Source of the DNA: Bacteroidia bacterium
GTDB taxonomy: Bacteria; Bacteroidota; Bacteroidia; JADZBD01
Length of the DNA: 64,000 bases
Reading direction: 5' to 3'
NCBI GenBank assembly: GCA_020852255.1
Contig: JADZBD010000007.1
Coordinates: forward strand, 62,001-126,000
The translations under genes and the position numbers were made by a program. Of the stretch, positions 54,137 to 62,957 are shown one piece after another. Numbering within the stretch: position 1 is the first letter of the stretch; each line of letters starts with the position of its first letter. The notes below the pieces were generated by a model. That model ran no database searches and was not told the DNA's origin. It saw nothing but the letters and a program-made list of their open reading frames with translations.

Positions 54137-54174
54137 AATGGACGTTTAACCGTACAAGTATACCGATTTTTCCG

Positions 54175-55833
54175 CTAATGGTCGAGAAGTTCCCTCGCCG
54201 TATTAAGCGCATTTTCACTTGGTTTGCCCGAACTGAGCAGTCCGGCCACCTCCCGCACCCTTTCTTCCGGGCCCAGGCGGCTGAGAAGAGTCTGAACCCC
54301 TGCACCCTTATTCTGTTTGAATACCTTAAAATGTGCCGTTCCTTTTCCTGCTACCTGGGGCAGATGGGTGATGGCGATCACCTGCATCTTTTCCCCCATT
54401 CGCGCCAGGATACCGGCTACCTTTCCGGCCACAGTACCCGAAACTCCTGAATCGATTTCGTCAAAAATAATGGTGGGAAGTGTCCGGTGCCGGGCTACGA
54501 TGGACTTTAAGGCGAGCATGAGCCGGGAAAGTTCGCCCCCGGAAGCCACTTTCCCGATCTCCCGGAGGTCTGAACCCGGATTGGCAGAAAATAGAAAATC
54601 CGCCCGGTCTGCTCCGTTTGTTGTCAGATCAGGGGTGGAAGACAGCTGTACCCGAAGTTCCGCCTGGGGCAGGGCAAGATCCCCGAACAGCATTTTTATT
54701 TCATTCTGGAGGGCAGGAATGCTCTTTCTCCTGTGCTTGTGCAGTTCCTCTGACTTTTTCCTCAGTTCTTTTTCCTCCTCGGCGCATTCTTTTCTCAGAC
54801 TTTCCAGCGATTCGGCTTCTGTGACGGTCTTTTCCAGCTTCGCGGAAAATTGCTGTTTTAATTCCAATAAGGCCGACACCTCATTCACCCGGTGCTTTTT
54901 CTGCAGGTGATACAGGTGGTCAAGTTTATCGCGCAGCAGGACCGCCTGTTCCGGACCTGTTCCGGCCGCAATTGCTCCCTGACCGAGTTCAGCAGCGATA
55001 TCCTTCAGTTCTTCCAGAGCTGAACTCAGCCTGCGCGTAAGTTCCTCTGCCCGCGGACTTTTATCGGCGAACGACTTCATCAGATTGCGCGCACGCGTCA
55101 GCGTTGTGAGCAGTCCGCGTTGCTCTGACTCTAGCAATTGTTCCGCTTCATTCATGGCCTCCCGCAGCTTCTCCGAGTGTTCTTGCTCCTTCAGTTCCAT
55201 TTCCATCCGCCGCTGGTCCAGTTGTTCCAGCCCCGCCTCCTCCAGTTCCTTGAACTGAAATTCCAAAAAATCTTTTTCCCGCATCTGTCTGGCCAGCTCC
55301 TCCTCCCGATCCTGAAGGGAGGCAAGGTTCGCTTTCCATTGATGGTATTGTGCCCTGTAGTCTTCTGTTTTTTCTGTACACCCCGCCACAAGATCCAGCA
55401 ATTCCATCCGGAACTCCCCACGCCGCAAAAACAGTGTCTCGTGCTGTGAGTGAATGTCCACCAGTTCTTCACCCAGCTCCCGAAGAATCTGGAGGGTTAC
55501 CGGTGTGTCATTGATGAAGGCCCTTGATCTGCCATCCGCCCCGATTTCTCTCCGCAATATGATGACTTCGCTATGATCCAGGTCCTTTGCTCTGAACCAT
55601 CCTTTGAATCGTCCCCTCGTATCACTGAACCGGCCTTCAATGATGCACTTTTTCCGTGAATCCTCTGCCCGGTTTCCAAGTAAGAGTCCCAAAGCTCCCA
55701 GAAGAATAGACTTTCCTGCACCGGTTTCACCCGTGATAACATTAAAGCCTTCCCCCGGCTCCCATTCAAGCCGGTCAATCAGGGCATAATTGACAATAGA
55801 AAGATGCTGCAGCACAGGTTCAAAATTATTCAT
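54175..55833 (-). CDS. recN: DNA repair protein RecN
   Basis: 552 residues. SMC-like ATPase for double-strand break repair. Walker A GETGAGKS (residues 35-42), a long coiled coil between about 150 and 370, then the ABC signature ASGGELSRLMLALK and Walker B TIIFDEIDSGVSG, and HLPQVA. Domain order and length match RecN. It heads the recN-fabI-barrel transcript and is divergent from the FabK-like gene. Confidence 0.96.
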   Translation of the reverse strand: MNNFEPVLQHLSIVNYALIDRLEWEPGEGFNVITGETGAGKSILLGALGLLLGNRAEDSRKKCIIEGRFSDTRGRFKGWFRAKDLDHSEVIILRREIGADGRSRAFINDTPVTLQILRELGEELVDIHSQHETLFLRRGEFRMELLDLVAGCTEKTEDYRAQYHQWKANLASLQDREEELARQMREKDFLEFQFKELEEAGLEQLDQRRMEMELKEQEHSEKLREAMNEAEQLLESEQRGLLTTLTRARNLMKSFADKSPRAEELTRRLSSALEELKDIAAELGQGAIAAGTGPEQAVLLRDKLDHLYHLQKKHRVNEVSALLELKQQFSAKLEKTVTEAESLESLRKECAEEEKELRKKSEELHKHRRKSIPALQNEIKMLFGDLALPQAELRVQLSSTPDLTTNGADRADFLFSANPGSDLREIGKVASGGELSRLMLALKSIVARHRTLPTIIFDEIDSGVSGTVAGKVAGILARMGEKMQVIAITHLPQVAGKGTAHFKVFKQNKGAGVQTLLSRLGPEERVREVAGLLSSGKPSENALNTARELLDH

Positions 55834-55859
55834 TATTTTGTTCCTTTATCTCCCGAGTT

Positions 55860-56804
55860 ATGAAGAACCGTGTTACCGGATTGTTTAAAATAAAATATCC
55901 TCTCATCCAGGGTGGAATGATTTGGTGCAGCGGGTGGGAATTGGCTGCTGCGGTAAGTAACGCCGGCGGACTGGGGCTGATCGGTGCCGGATCCATGTAT
56001 CCCGATATTCTCAGAGAGCATATTATTAAATGCAAGGAAGCAACAGATAAGCCTTTCGGAGTCAACCTGCCTTTGCTGTATCCCGACATCGAGAAGCATG
56101 TGAACAGCATTATCGAACTGGGAGTGAAGATCGTATTCTCTTCTGCGGGAAATCCCAAAACATGGACGTCCAAACTCAAGGAAAACGGAATCACAGTGGT
56201 ACATGTGGTGTCCAATGTAAAGTTTGCAATAAAATCAGAAGAGGCCGGGGTGGATGCGGTGGTCGCGGAGGGATTTGAAGCTGGCGGGCATAACGGCCGG
56301 GAAGAAACCACCACGATGGTTCTGATTCCTATGGTGCGTGATGCTGTTAAAATTCCGGTGATCGCTGCCGGGGGTATCGCTTCCGGCAGAGCCATGCTTG
56401 CGGCATTGGCCCTTGGAGCAGATGCGGTACAGATCGGGTCCCGTTTTGTTGCGAGTACGGAATCCTCAGCACACGCTGATTTTAAAAAAAGAGTCATTGA
56501 AACGCCGGAGGGCGGCACACAGCTTTCGCTGAAACAGCTAACTCCTGTACGCCTGATTAAAAACACGTTTTTTGAAGAAGTGAACAAGGCAGAAATCGCC
56601 GGTGCCGGAACGGAGGCACTGAAAGCACTTTTAGGAAAAGGACGATCCCGAAAGGGTATGTTCGAGGGCGACCTGGAAGAAGGAGAACTCGAAATCGGTC
56701 AGGTAAGCGGAGCCATTCGCAAGATAATGCCGGCTGGAGAAATTGTGAAGGAAATTATTTCGGAGTATGAAACTGAAAAACGGAAACTTTGTTCCGGACT
56801 ATAA
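55860..56804 (+). CDS. Nitronate monooxygenase / FabK-like flavin TIM-barrel protein
   Basis: 314 residues. FMN-binding TIM barrel of the 2-nitropropane dioxygenase/FabK group: YPLIQGGMIWCSGWELAAAVSNAGGLG, AVVAEGFEAGGHNGRE, PVIAAGGIASGRAMLAALALGADAV split around the FMN phosphate loop. Nitronate monooxygenases oxidise alkyl nitronates; FabK reduces enoyl-ACP. Both share the core and cannot be separated by eye; the nearby FabI makes FabK redundant, which slightly favours a detoxification role. It heads a run of five same-strand genes. Confidence 0.82.
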   Translation: MKNRVTGLFKIKYPLIQGGMIWCSGWELAAAVSNAGGLGLIGAGSMYPDILREHIIKCKEATDKPFGVNLPLLYPDIEKHVNSIIELGVKIVFSSAGNPKTWTSKLKENGITVVHVVSNVKFAIKSEEAGVDAVVAEGFEAGGHNGREETTTMVLIPMVRDAVKIPVIAAGGIASGRAMLAALALGADAVQIGSRFVASTESSAHADFKKRVIETPEGGTQLSLKQLTPVRLIKNTFFEEVNKAEIAGAGTEALKALLGKGRSRKGMFEGDLEEGELEIGQVSGAIRKIMPAGEIVKEIISEYETEKRKLCSGL

Positions 56805-56822
56805 ATTTCCTCCTCTGATCCT

Positions 56823-57356
56823 TTGAACTATTTCATCGCTCTGATACCGCCCGAGCCTGTTTTATCCAGGGTACAGGCTCTCAAAGAGGAAATGAGTCTG
56901 CGCTTTCATTCCAGGCAGGCACGTTATTCCCCTTCGCACATCACGCTGCACATGCCCTTTGAATGGAGAGTGGACCGGGAGCAAGAACTAAGGGATATGC
57001 TGGACGGGGTTGCAAAGAATTTACATCCTTTTAAAATAGAATTACAGGGTTTTGGTGCTTTCGCTCCACGGGTGATCTTTGTAAAGCCGCTGCCGTCGGA
57101 GGAACTGCGAAGAGTGTATGCGGCCGTAGGCGAGGCAGCGCGTCGCAGACTCGGCATCGTTTCTCAGGATGCATATGCAAAGCCCTTTCATCCGCACATG
57201 ACCATTGCCTTTCGGGATCTGCGTAAAGATCAATTCAACCATGCGTGGGAAGAATTCCGGCTTCGCCCCTTTTCTGAATCATTCAATTGCAACGGCGTCA
57301 GTCTTCTCCGAAAAGCGGGAAAGTACTGGGTTGAGCATTACCGGTCTGAGTTCTGA
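56823..57356 (+). CDS. 2H phosphoesterase (LigT-like 2',5'-RNA ligase family)
   Basis: 177 residues. Two HxT motifs, SHITLHMPF and HPHMTIAF, form the active site of the 2H superfamily, which opens 2',3'- or 2',5'-cyclic phosphates of RNA or nucleotides. The frame has no ATG near its start: TTG at 56823 gives (M)NYFIALIPPE, the normal family start, 18 bases after the previous stop. Substrate not known. Confidence 0.86.
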   Translation: MNYFIALIPPEPVLSRVQALKEEMSLRFHSRQARYSPSHITLHMPFEWRVDREQELRDMLDGVAKNLHPFKIELQGFGAFAPRVIFVKPLPSEELRRVYAAVGEAARRRLGIVSQDAYAKPFHPHMTIAFRDLRKDQFNHAWEEFRLRPFSESFNCNGVSLLRKAGKYWVEHYRSEF

Positions 57357-57365
57357 GAAATGCTG

Positions 57366-57373
57366 TAATTTAG
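57366..57373 (+). promoter_or_regulatory. Candidate -7 box TAATTTAG
   Basis: One mismatch to TAnnTTTG, nine bases before the ATG at 57383. Confidence 0.3.
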
Positions 57374-57382
57374 GGGAAGAGA

Positions 57383-57985
57383 ATGAATCAGTCGGTCATA
57401 CAGGTTCCGGTTTTTCCTCTTCCCTTTGTTATTCTTCCCGGAGAGGAAAGAGGCCTGCATGTCTTTGAACCCAGGTATAAACTTCTCATCCGGGAATCAC
57501 TTCTTACGCATCGGCATTTTGGTATTCCCTGTACTTCCGGTGCCAAAATGCTGGGTTTTGGTTCTCTGGTGAGGGTCAGCAGGGTGCTCAAGAAATACGC
57601 TGACGGCAGAATGGATATTATGGCAGAAGGGGTGGGAACGTTTGACCTGGAGGGCCTCATGGCGATAGAAACCAGGGAGGTCTATGGAACAGCCATGATC
57701 GCAGTCAATGAAGAGGACCACTTTCCTGTTTCCCGCGCAGTTTTCGACCGGTTCTTTTCAGTTTATGAAGAATTAACTGGCAGGATCTCCGAACGCGACG
57801 AGTATGACGGATGCGATCTCTTCAGGCTGGCCGTCAAATTACCTTTACATGATTCCCAGAAAATCGCTTTGGTTTCTGCGCGAACGATCGCCCGCCGGGA
57901 AAGACAGCTTGAAAAAATGCTGGAGTATCTCTTGCTCGTGCGCAAGCAGGAAGAGCAGATTCGAGGCCGCGTTTTTCCGAATTAG
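57383..57985 (+). CDS. LON substrate-binding domain protein (no protease domain)
   Basis: 200 residues. The N-terminal LON_substr_bdg fold begins QVPVFPLPFVILPGEERGLHVFEPRYKLLIRE, the standard pattern. The rest is helical, and neither the AAA+ ATPase nor the Ser-Lys protease of Lon is present, so it is a stand-alone Lon-N protein. Such proteins occur widely in bacteria and their role is unknown; substrate recruitment or adaptor function is a guess. Confidence 0.88.
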   Translation: MNQSVIQVPVFPLPFVILPGEERGLHVFEPRYKLLIRESLLTHRHFGIPCTSGAKMLGFGSLVRVSRVLKKYADGRMDIMAEGVGTFDLEGLMAIETREVYGTAMIAVNEEDHFPVSRAVFDRFFSVYEELTGRISERDEYDGCDLFRLAVKLPLHDSQKIALVSARTIARRERQLEKMLEYLLLVRKQEEQIRGRVFPN

Positions 57986-58008
57986 ACTGCAGTATCCGGG
58001 TATCTCCT

Positions 58009-58016
58009 TATCTTTA
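58009..58016 (+). promoter_or_regulatory. Candidate -7 box TATCTTTA for fabG
   Basis: One mismatch to TAnnTTTG, seven bases before the fabG ATG at 58024. Confidence 0.4.
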
Positions 58017-58023
58017 TCCCATT

Positions 58024-58770
58024 ATGACACTTCTCTCATCAAAAGTAGCCCTCATCACCGGAGCCTCACGGGGGATCGGCCGGGGTGTTGCGCTGAAATT
58101 TGCCGCCAGCGGGGCCCATGTGGCATTCACTTATCTCTCCAGTGTGGAGAAGGGGCAGGAACTGGAAAAAGAACTTGCTGCATTCGGGATAAAGGCGAAA
58201 GGCTACCGGTCGGACGCGGCAGACTTTAAAGCGGCGGAACAACTGGTAGAGGAAGTGGTAAAGGAATTCGGAACAGTGGATATCCTGGTAAACAATGCTG
58301 GGATCACACGCGACAATCTTCTTATGCGCATGACTGAGCAACAGTGGGATGAAGTGATCAGCGCCAATCTGAAATCTGTTTTTAATATGTGCAAGGCCAT
58401 ACAGCGTCCAATGCTAAAAGCCCGGAAAGGTTCAATAATCAATCTTAGTTCGGTGGTGGGAATACGCGGAAATGCAGGACAGGCGAATTATGCTGCCTCC
58501 AAGGCGGGAATTATCGGACTGAGTAAAAGTGTGGCGCTTGAACTGGGTTCCCGGAATATCCGCTCGAATGTGATCGCCCCCGGATTTATTGAAACGGAAA
58601 TGACCGCTGCGCTTGATCCCAAAATTGTGGAAGGCTGGAAACAAACTATTCCGCTGAAGCGGGCAGGAACAGTGGAAGATGTGGCGAATCTGTCCGTCTT
58701 CCTGGGCTCTGATCTCTCTTCCTACATCACCGGACAGACCATCACGGTCTGCGGCGGTATGCTCACCTGA
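58024..58770 (+). CDS. fabG: 3-oxoacyl-ACP reductase FabG
   Basis: 248 residues. Classical SDR for the first reduction of fatty-acid elongation: ITGASRGIGRGVALKFA, NNAGITRDNLLMRM, catalytic Ser in INLSSVVGIRGN, YAASKAGIIGLSKS and the C-terminal GQTITVCGGM. The NNAGITRDNLLMRM run is diagnostic of FabG. It lies 38 bases after the Lon-N gene and 14 before the VWA-like gene. Confidence 0.93.
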   Translation: MTLLSSKVALITGASRGIGRGVALKFAASGAHVAFTYLSSVEKGQELEKELAAFGIKAKGYRSDAADFKAAEQLVEEVVKEFGTVDILVNNAGITRDNLLMRMTEQQWDEVISANLKSVFNMCKAIQRPMLKARKGSIINLSSVVGIRGNAGQANYAASKAGIIGLSKSVALELGSRNIRSNVIAPGFIETEMTAALDPKIVEGWKQTIPLKRAGTVEDVANLSVFLGSDLSSYITGQTITVCGGMLT

Positions 58771-58784
58771 TTTATCCCTGCCTC

Positions 58785-60866
58785 TTGAGTATCGTTGTTG
58801 AATCACCTGCCCTCATCCTTCTCTGCATTCTGGCGGGTGCAGTGTACAGCGGCGTACTTTATTTCCGGAATAAATCTGCGGCAGAGATACCCCTCGCACT
58901 TCGGATAGTTTCCGCGGCGTTTCGTTTCCTGTGTGTGGCTTTTATAGCTTTCTACCTTCTGGATCCTATGATTAAAATGGTCAACAGGGAAACGGAAAAG
59001 CCACTCATTGTGGTGGCACTGGATCATAGCGCATCGCTTATCAATGGAAAGGATTCTGCGTATTACAAAACTCAGTTTCCCGATGCGCTCCGTAAAATGC
59101 TGGATGATCTTGCATCAACGTATGATACCGTAACCTATTCGTTCGGAGATAAGGTACGAAACGGGATCGACTGCAGGTTTGGGGATAAAAGCACGGATAT
59201 TGCTTCTCTCTTCCGTGAACTGGACGATCGGCTTTCAAACCGGAATGTGGGAGCGATTATTCTTGCCTCCGACGGAATATACAACCGGGGTTCTAATCCG
59301 CTGTTTTTAAAGACGGGGCTAAAATGCCCGGTGTTTACGATTGCCCTTGGTGACAGTACTGTGCGAAAGGATCTGATTCTTCGGAATGTGGCGCACAACC
59401 GCTACGCGTATCTCGGAAATACCTTTCCGGTGGAAATGTTTGTGGATGCGCGTCAGATGAAGGGTTCCCGTTCTGTTCTCACAATATCAAAAGGCAATCA
59501 GATTGTTTTTTCGGAAACTATTTCTGCCGGCAGTTCATCGTACGTCCGAACGGTGAGTGCCATGATTGAGGCAAAAGAGCCCGGACTTCACCGGTACCAT
59601 ATTAGTCTCACACCCGTGGAAGGGGAAGTTAATCTGAAGAACAACAGCCGGGATATCTTTATTGAGGTGCTGGACAGCCGTCAAAAGATACTCATTCTGG
59701 CGCAGTCGCCTCATCCGGATGTGAATGCTCTCAGGTCTGCTATCGAAATAAACAGGAATTATGAAGTCGAAGTGAGTGTTATTGATCAGTTTTCAAAGGG
59801 TTTTGAAGCATATAACCTGGTGATTCTGCATCAGTTGCCGGCTCCGGATGCAGGGGCAAATAAAAAGCTGGAACCGCTTTTTTCTTCCAGCCTGCCTGTA
59901 TTATTTGTTCTCGGTACGCAGTCGGATGTGGTGGCGCATGCCAGGCTGAACGCGGGTATTAAAATCCCTGAGCACAAAGGGAAATCGAATGAGGTGACCT
60001 TATCTCCTTCGGAAGGTTTTACGCTTTTCGAACTATCTGCGGATGCAAAGAGTTTTTACCGCAAGTATCCTCCGCTGACAGCACCCTTCGGAAATTATAA
60101 ATCCAGTCCTTCCTGTGTACCTGTCTTCTACCAGCGCATCGGAATGGTGAACACCGGCAACCCGGCCTGGGCGTTTGCAGATATGGGAGGAAAGAAATCG
60201 GGCATCATTTCTGGAGAGGGTTTGTGGAAATGGAGATTGTTCGAGATGTCGGAAAAAGGAAACACAACGTATTTTGATGACCTGGTCAGCCGTTCGGTGC
60301 AATACCTTGCAGTGAAAGCTGATAAAAGTCTTTTCCGGGTCTACGGTAAGTCCGATTTTCTTGAAAATGAAAATATTGAACTCAACGCAGAGGTCTACAA
60401 TGAAACCTATGAGCTGATAAATGAATCGGAAGTGAACATCGAGATCATAGATGAGGAGGGAAAGAAGTACGCATTTACGTTCACTCCAACAGGTAAAAGC
60501 TACCGTCTGAATGCGGGCATTCTCCCGCCGGGGAATTACCACTATGAAGCTCGAACCAAAAGCGGTGATAAAATTCTTACGGCGCGCGGCCAATTCAGCA
60601 TTTCCACCATTCACCTGGAGCAGGTAAGCACTACGGCCGATCATCAGTTGCTGTACGCGCTGGCGAAAAAGAACGCAGGTGCTATGATGTATCCTGGTAA
60701 CATGTCCGGATTACCGGATATTCTCAATGCCCGGGAGGATGTGAAAACTGTGACGTACATGCATCGGAAACTTTCCGATCTTATAAACATACGTTGGCTG
60801 TTTTTTATGCTCTTGTTGCTGCTGGCAGCAGAGTGGCTGATACGGAAGCGCAGCGGCGCGTACTGA
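58785..60866 (+). CDS. VWA-like membrane protein, function unknown
   Basis: 693 residues. Helices near the N-terminus (ILLCILAGAVYSGVLYF and LRIVSAAFRFLCVAFIAFYLLD), a von Willebrand A-like domain with metal site VALDHSASL (DxSxS form) and AIILASDGIYNRG, then beta-sandwich-like parts, and one helix at the C-terminus (LFFMLLLLLAAEWLI) before a basic tail. The plan resembles BatA/BatB-type or periplasmic VWA scaffolds in Bacteroidota. No further motif is recognised. Start is TTG at 58785. Its stop abuts that of the CPBP gene in TGATCA. Confidence 0.68.
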   Translation: MSIVVESPALILLCILAGAVYSGVLYFRNKSAAEIPLALRIVSAAFRFLCVAFIAFYLLDPMIKMVNRETEKPLIVVALDHSASLINGKDSAYYKTQFPDALRKMLDDLASTYDTVTYSFGDKVRNGIDCRFGDKSTDIASLFRELDDRLSNRNVGAIILASDGIYNRGSNPLFLKTGLKCPVFTIALGDSTVRKDLILRNVAHNRYAYLGNTFPVEMFVDARQMKGSRSVLTISKGNQIVFSETISAGSSSYVRTVSAMIEAKEPGLHRYHISLTPVEGEVNLKNNSRDIFIEVLDSRQKILILAQSPHPDVNALRSAIEINRNYEVEVSVIDQFSKGFEAYNLVILHQLPAPDAGANKKLEPLFSSSLPVLFVLGTQSDVVAHARLNAGIKIPEHKGKSNEVTLSPSEGFTLFELSADAKSFYRKYPPLTAPFGNYKSSPSCVPVFYQRIGMVNTGNPAWAFADMGGKKSGIISGEGLWKWRLFEMSEKGNTTYFDDLVSRSVQYLAVKADKSLFRVYGKSDFLENENIELNAEVYNETYELINESEVNIEIIDEEGKKYAFTFTPTGKSYRLNAGILPPGNYHYEARTKSGDKILTARGQFSISTIHLEQVSTTADHQLLYALAKKNAGAMMYPGNMSGLPDILNAREDVKTVTYMHRKLSDLINIRWLFFMLLLLLAAEWLIRKRSGAY

Positions 60867-61679
60867 TCAGAGTAGCCCTTTGTAATAGAGAGCGGCCATA
60901 TCCATCAGAATCGCTACTGAATAGTGCAGCAGTGTTCCCATCCAGATAGAGTTGCTCTTCAGGCTGAGTGCGCCGAGCGTAATGCCCGCCAAAACCGATC
61001 CGAGTGTTTCCGCAACCGGTTTCTGAAAATGGATCATACAGTACGGAATACACATAAAAAATATAGCATAGTATCCGAAACGGGCTTTGCTCCCATGCAA
61101 AAGGAAGCCGCGGAAAAAGAACTCCAGCGTGAAGAACTGAAAAAAGTACATCGCTTCCCATATCCAGAAACCTGTACTTAAGCCCTCGCCTGCTACCTGG
61201 TAGAATGGATATTTTGCCTGAAATCCGCTTCCTTTTCCCACCAGCAGTACCAACGGTATCATTACCGTGAGCAGGAGGACATAGAGCCAGGCGTCTTTGA
61301 TCACGCCTTTCCCCCTGAGTCCAAAATCACGAACCTTTTTTTTGAGCAGCCACCGGATTACAGCCATGGGGACAATCAGGTAGCAAATAACCACCACAAA
61401 TATCCACCAGCCGAGGCGGATGAGTTCATAGGAAGAGGTACCGGAGGTGGTTAGCGGTAACTGATCGTCGAATCCCAGCAGGCGTGCAATTTCATAGAAG
61501 TAAAAATCATCTCCGAAATAGCGGATCAGGATAAGGCAGATCATGGCGGTAATACTCACGATCGCCACTTCCCGCCCGGCTCTTCTTTTTCCCTCTGTAT
61601 CTCCTTCTTTGATCTCCGCTTCCTTTCCTGCCGCGTGCGCCTGCGTAAAGAGTTCTTTAAATCCGGCGAGCAGGTTCAT
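60867..61679 (-). CDS. CPBP-family (Abi/Rce1-like) membrane protein
   Basis: 270 residues with seven or eight helices. The catalytic region reads FQFFTLEFFFRGFLLH, YCMIHFQKP and GTLLHYSVAI, in the order of the EExxxR, FxxxH and HxxxN motifs of intramembrane CPBP proteases. The first motif has only one of the two glutamates (LE instead of EE), and the last lacks Asn. It belongs to a known subgroup with this change; protease activity should not be assumed. Expected in the inner membrane; substrate unknown. Confidence 0.82.
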   Translation of the reverse strand: MNLLAGFKELFTQAHAAGKEAEIKEGDTEGKRRAGREVAIVSITAMICLILIRYFGDDFYFYEIARLLGFDDQLPLTTSGTSSYELIRLGWWIFVVVICYLIVPMAVIRWLLKKKVRDFGLRGKGVIKDAWLYVLLLTVMIPLVLLVGKGSGFQAKYPFYQVAGEGLSTGFWIWEAMYFFQFFTLEFFFRGFLLHGSKARFGYYAIFFMCIPYCMIHFQKPVAETLGSVLAGITLGALSLKSNSIWMGTLLHYSVAILMDMAALYYKGLL

Positions 61680-61690
61680 TAAAAAATAAT

Positions 61691-61698
61691 TACATTTG
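61691..61698 (+). promoter_or_regulatory. -7 box TACATTTG for the 38-residue peptide gene
   Basis: Exact TAnnTTTG, 23 bases before the ATG at 61722, directly outside the start of the CPBP gene on the other strand. Confidence 0.6.
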
Positions 61699-61721
61699 TG
61701 GAAGCAGTCAAAACAAAGCCT

Positions 61722-61838
61722 ATGAGAAAATTCTTAGATACTTGTTTCAACTGGGGAGAGGCTGGTCCTTTTGCCCTTGTTTGGATGATTGGAGCACTTG
61801 CTGCAACGCTTTTTCTGGCCTTCGCCGGAAAGTTATAA
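61722..61838 (+). CDS. Small membrane peptide, 38 residues
   Basis: A 38-residue frame on the plus strand between the CPBP gene and the EEP nuclease gene: starts MRKFLDTCFNWGEAGPF and ends AATLFLAFAGKL, with one hydrophobic helix (about residues 17-35). A perfect -7 box precedes it by 23 bases. Its stop overlaps the stop of the convergent EEP gene in TTATAA, an overlap type seen at another real gene end in this window (35429-35434). No family is recognised. The promoter, start-to-stop fit and clean gene-sized gap make it more likely a real gene than chance, but this is not proven. Confidence 0.62.
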   Translation: MRKFLDTCFNWGEAGPFALVWMIGALAATLFLAFAGKL

Positions 61839-62957
61839 GGCAGGTTCCAGTACCGCATAAATAGGAAAATGATCGGAGAAGCTCTCCGGTAATGTTTCAA
61901 ATAGTGTGGCGTTCCATTCCCTTCCGTACAGGATGTAATCGATCCTGAATGAGGGGAATTTTCCGTTATAGGTTTTTCCCAGTCCGCTTCCTCTTTCCTC
62001 AAAGGCATCCTTCATGCCCCGTGCCATCGTATGATAGGTGTAGGAATAAGGGGAGTCGTTGAAGTCTCCGCAAACGATCTTCGGATAGGGGCATTTGAAC
62101 ATATGTTCACTGATGATCTCGGCTTGTGCGGCACGGCGAATAAATCCTTTTTTGAGTTTTGAAAATATCCGTTCTGAGCTTTTTATTTCATCAACTTCCT
62201 TTCCACTACCCAAGCTTTCAAGAAACTTGAGATCGTCAGTATTCAGGCGGTTGCTCTGCAGGTGCACGTTATACACCCGGAGGGTGTCGCCGTCCTTCAA
62301 TATGTCTGTGTAAATACAGGCGTTGTTCGTTTGCTCGTTGAAATCAATGAATCCTCGGTTAACAATGGGATATTTGCTGAAGGTGGCGATTCCGAAACGC
62401 TGGTCTTTGATCTTCAGTGTGTACTCCACATGGTAGAATGGTCTCCGGAGTATCAGAAGGAACGTGTCCAGTATTTTAAAGTGACTGTCGTTATCATAAA
62501 ATTCCTGCAGACAGAGAATATCCGCATTCTCCTTTTTAAGAAAGAGCATAATACGGTCCCGGGTGTTCTTGTTGCTGGTCCAGTTGTAGAGGTCGAACAA
62601 ACGAACATTATAGGAGAGTATTTTGACCGGGTGCGAAGGGTGTTCTTCGGAAGGACTGTTCCACTGTAACAGATGTCCGAAATTGGACCAGGAAAGCAGA
62701 AGCGGAATCAGTGAAACTATCGTCAGTCTTTTCCGGAAAATAATCCAGAAAACTATAAATAGTACATTGACCCAGAGGAGGTAATACCAGGAAAGTCCGA
62801 GAAAGGCGAGGGGATAAAAATCGGCAGGACTATAATGCGGAGCCAGCAGGGAGAGTGCCGTCAGGAGGGCAATAAGAATATTTACCCAGAGCACCAGGCG
62901 TAAAGCCAGCGGGTTTCTGCGCTTTAGATCTTTTCCGGCCGGTTCTTCTTTAGGCAT
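61833..62957 (-). CDS. Endonuclease/exonuclease/phosphatase-family protein with membrane anchor
   Basis: 374 residues. Three hydrophobic helices at the N-terminus (VLWVNILIALLTALSLLAP and two more to about residue 95), then an EEP domain: VKILSYNVRLFDLYNW, LCLQEFYD (metal ligand Glu), VCGDFNDSPYSY, and the catalytic SDHFPIYAVLE. It is thus an active-looking phosphodiesterase or nuclease facing the periplasm or membrane. Substrate unknown: nucleic acid, phospholipid or sugar phosphate. The start shares a base with the rhomboid stop (TGATG), so the genes are coupled. Confidence 0.88.
   Translation of the reverse strand: MPKEEPAGKDLKRRNPLALRLVLWVNILIALLTALSLLAPHYSPADFYPLAFLGLSWYYLLWVNVLFIVFWIIFRKRLTIVSLIPLLLSWSNFGHLLQWNSPSEEHPSHPVKILSYNVRLFDLYNWTSNKNTRDRIMLFLKKENADILCLQEFYDNDSHFKILDTFLLILRRPFYHVEYTLKIKDQRFGIATFSKYPIVNRGFIDFNEQTNNACIYTDILKDGDTLRVYNVHLQSNRLNTDDLKFLESLGSGKEVDEIKSSERIFSKLKKGFIRRAAQAEIISEHMFKCPYPKIVCGDFNDSPYSYTYHTMARGMKDAFEERGSGLGKTYNGKFPSFRIDYILYGREWNATLFETLPESFSDHFPIYAVLEPAL

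Noticed and set aside
55826-56587. Minus-strand open frame across the FabK-like gene and into recN
   Set aside because: Serine-rich pattern comes from reverse complement of the TIM-barrel codons; overlaps two real genes.
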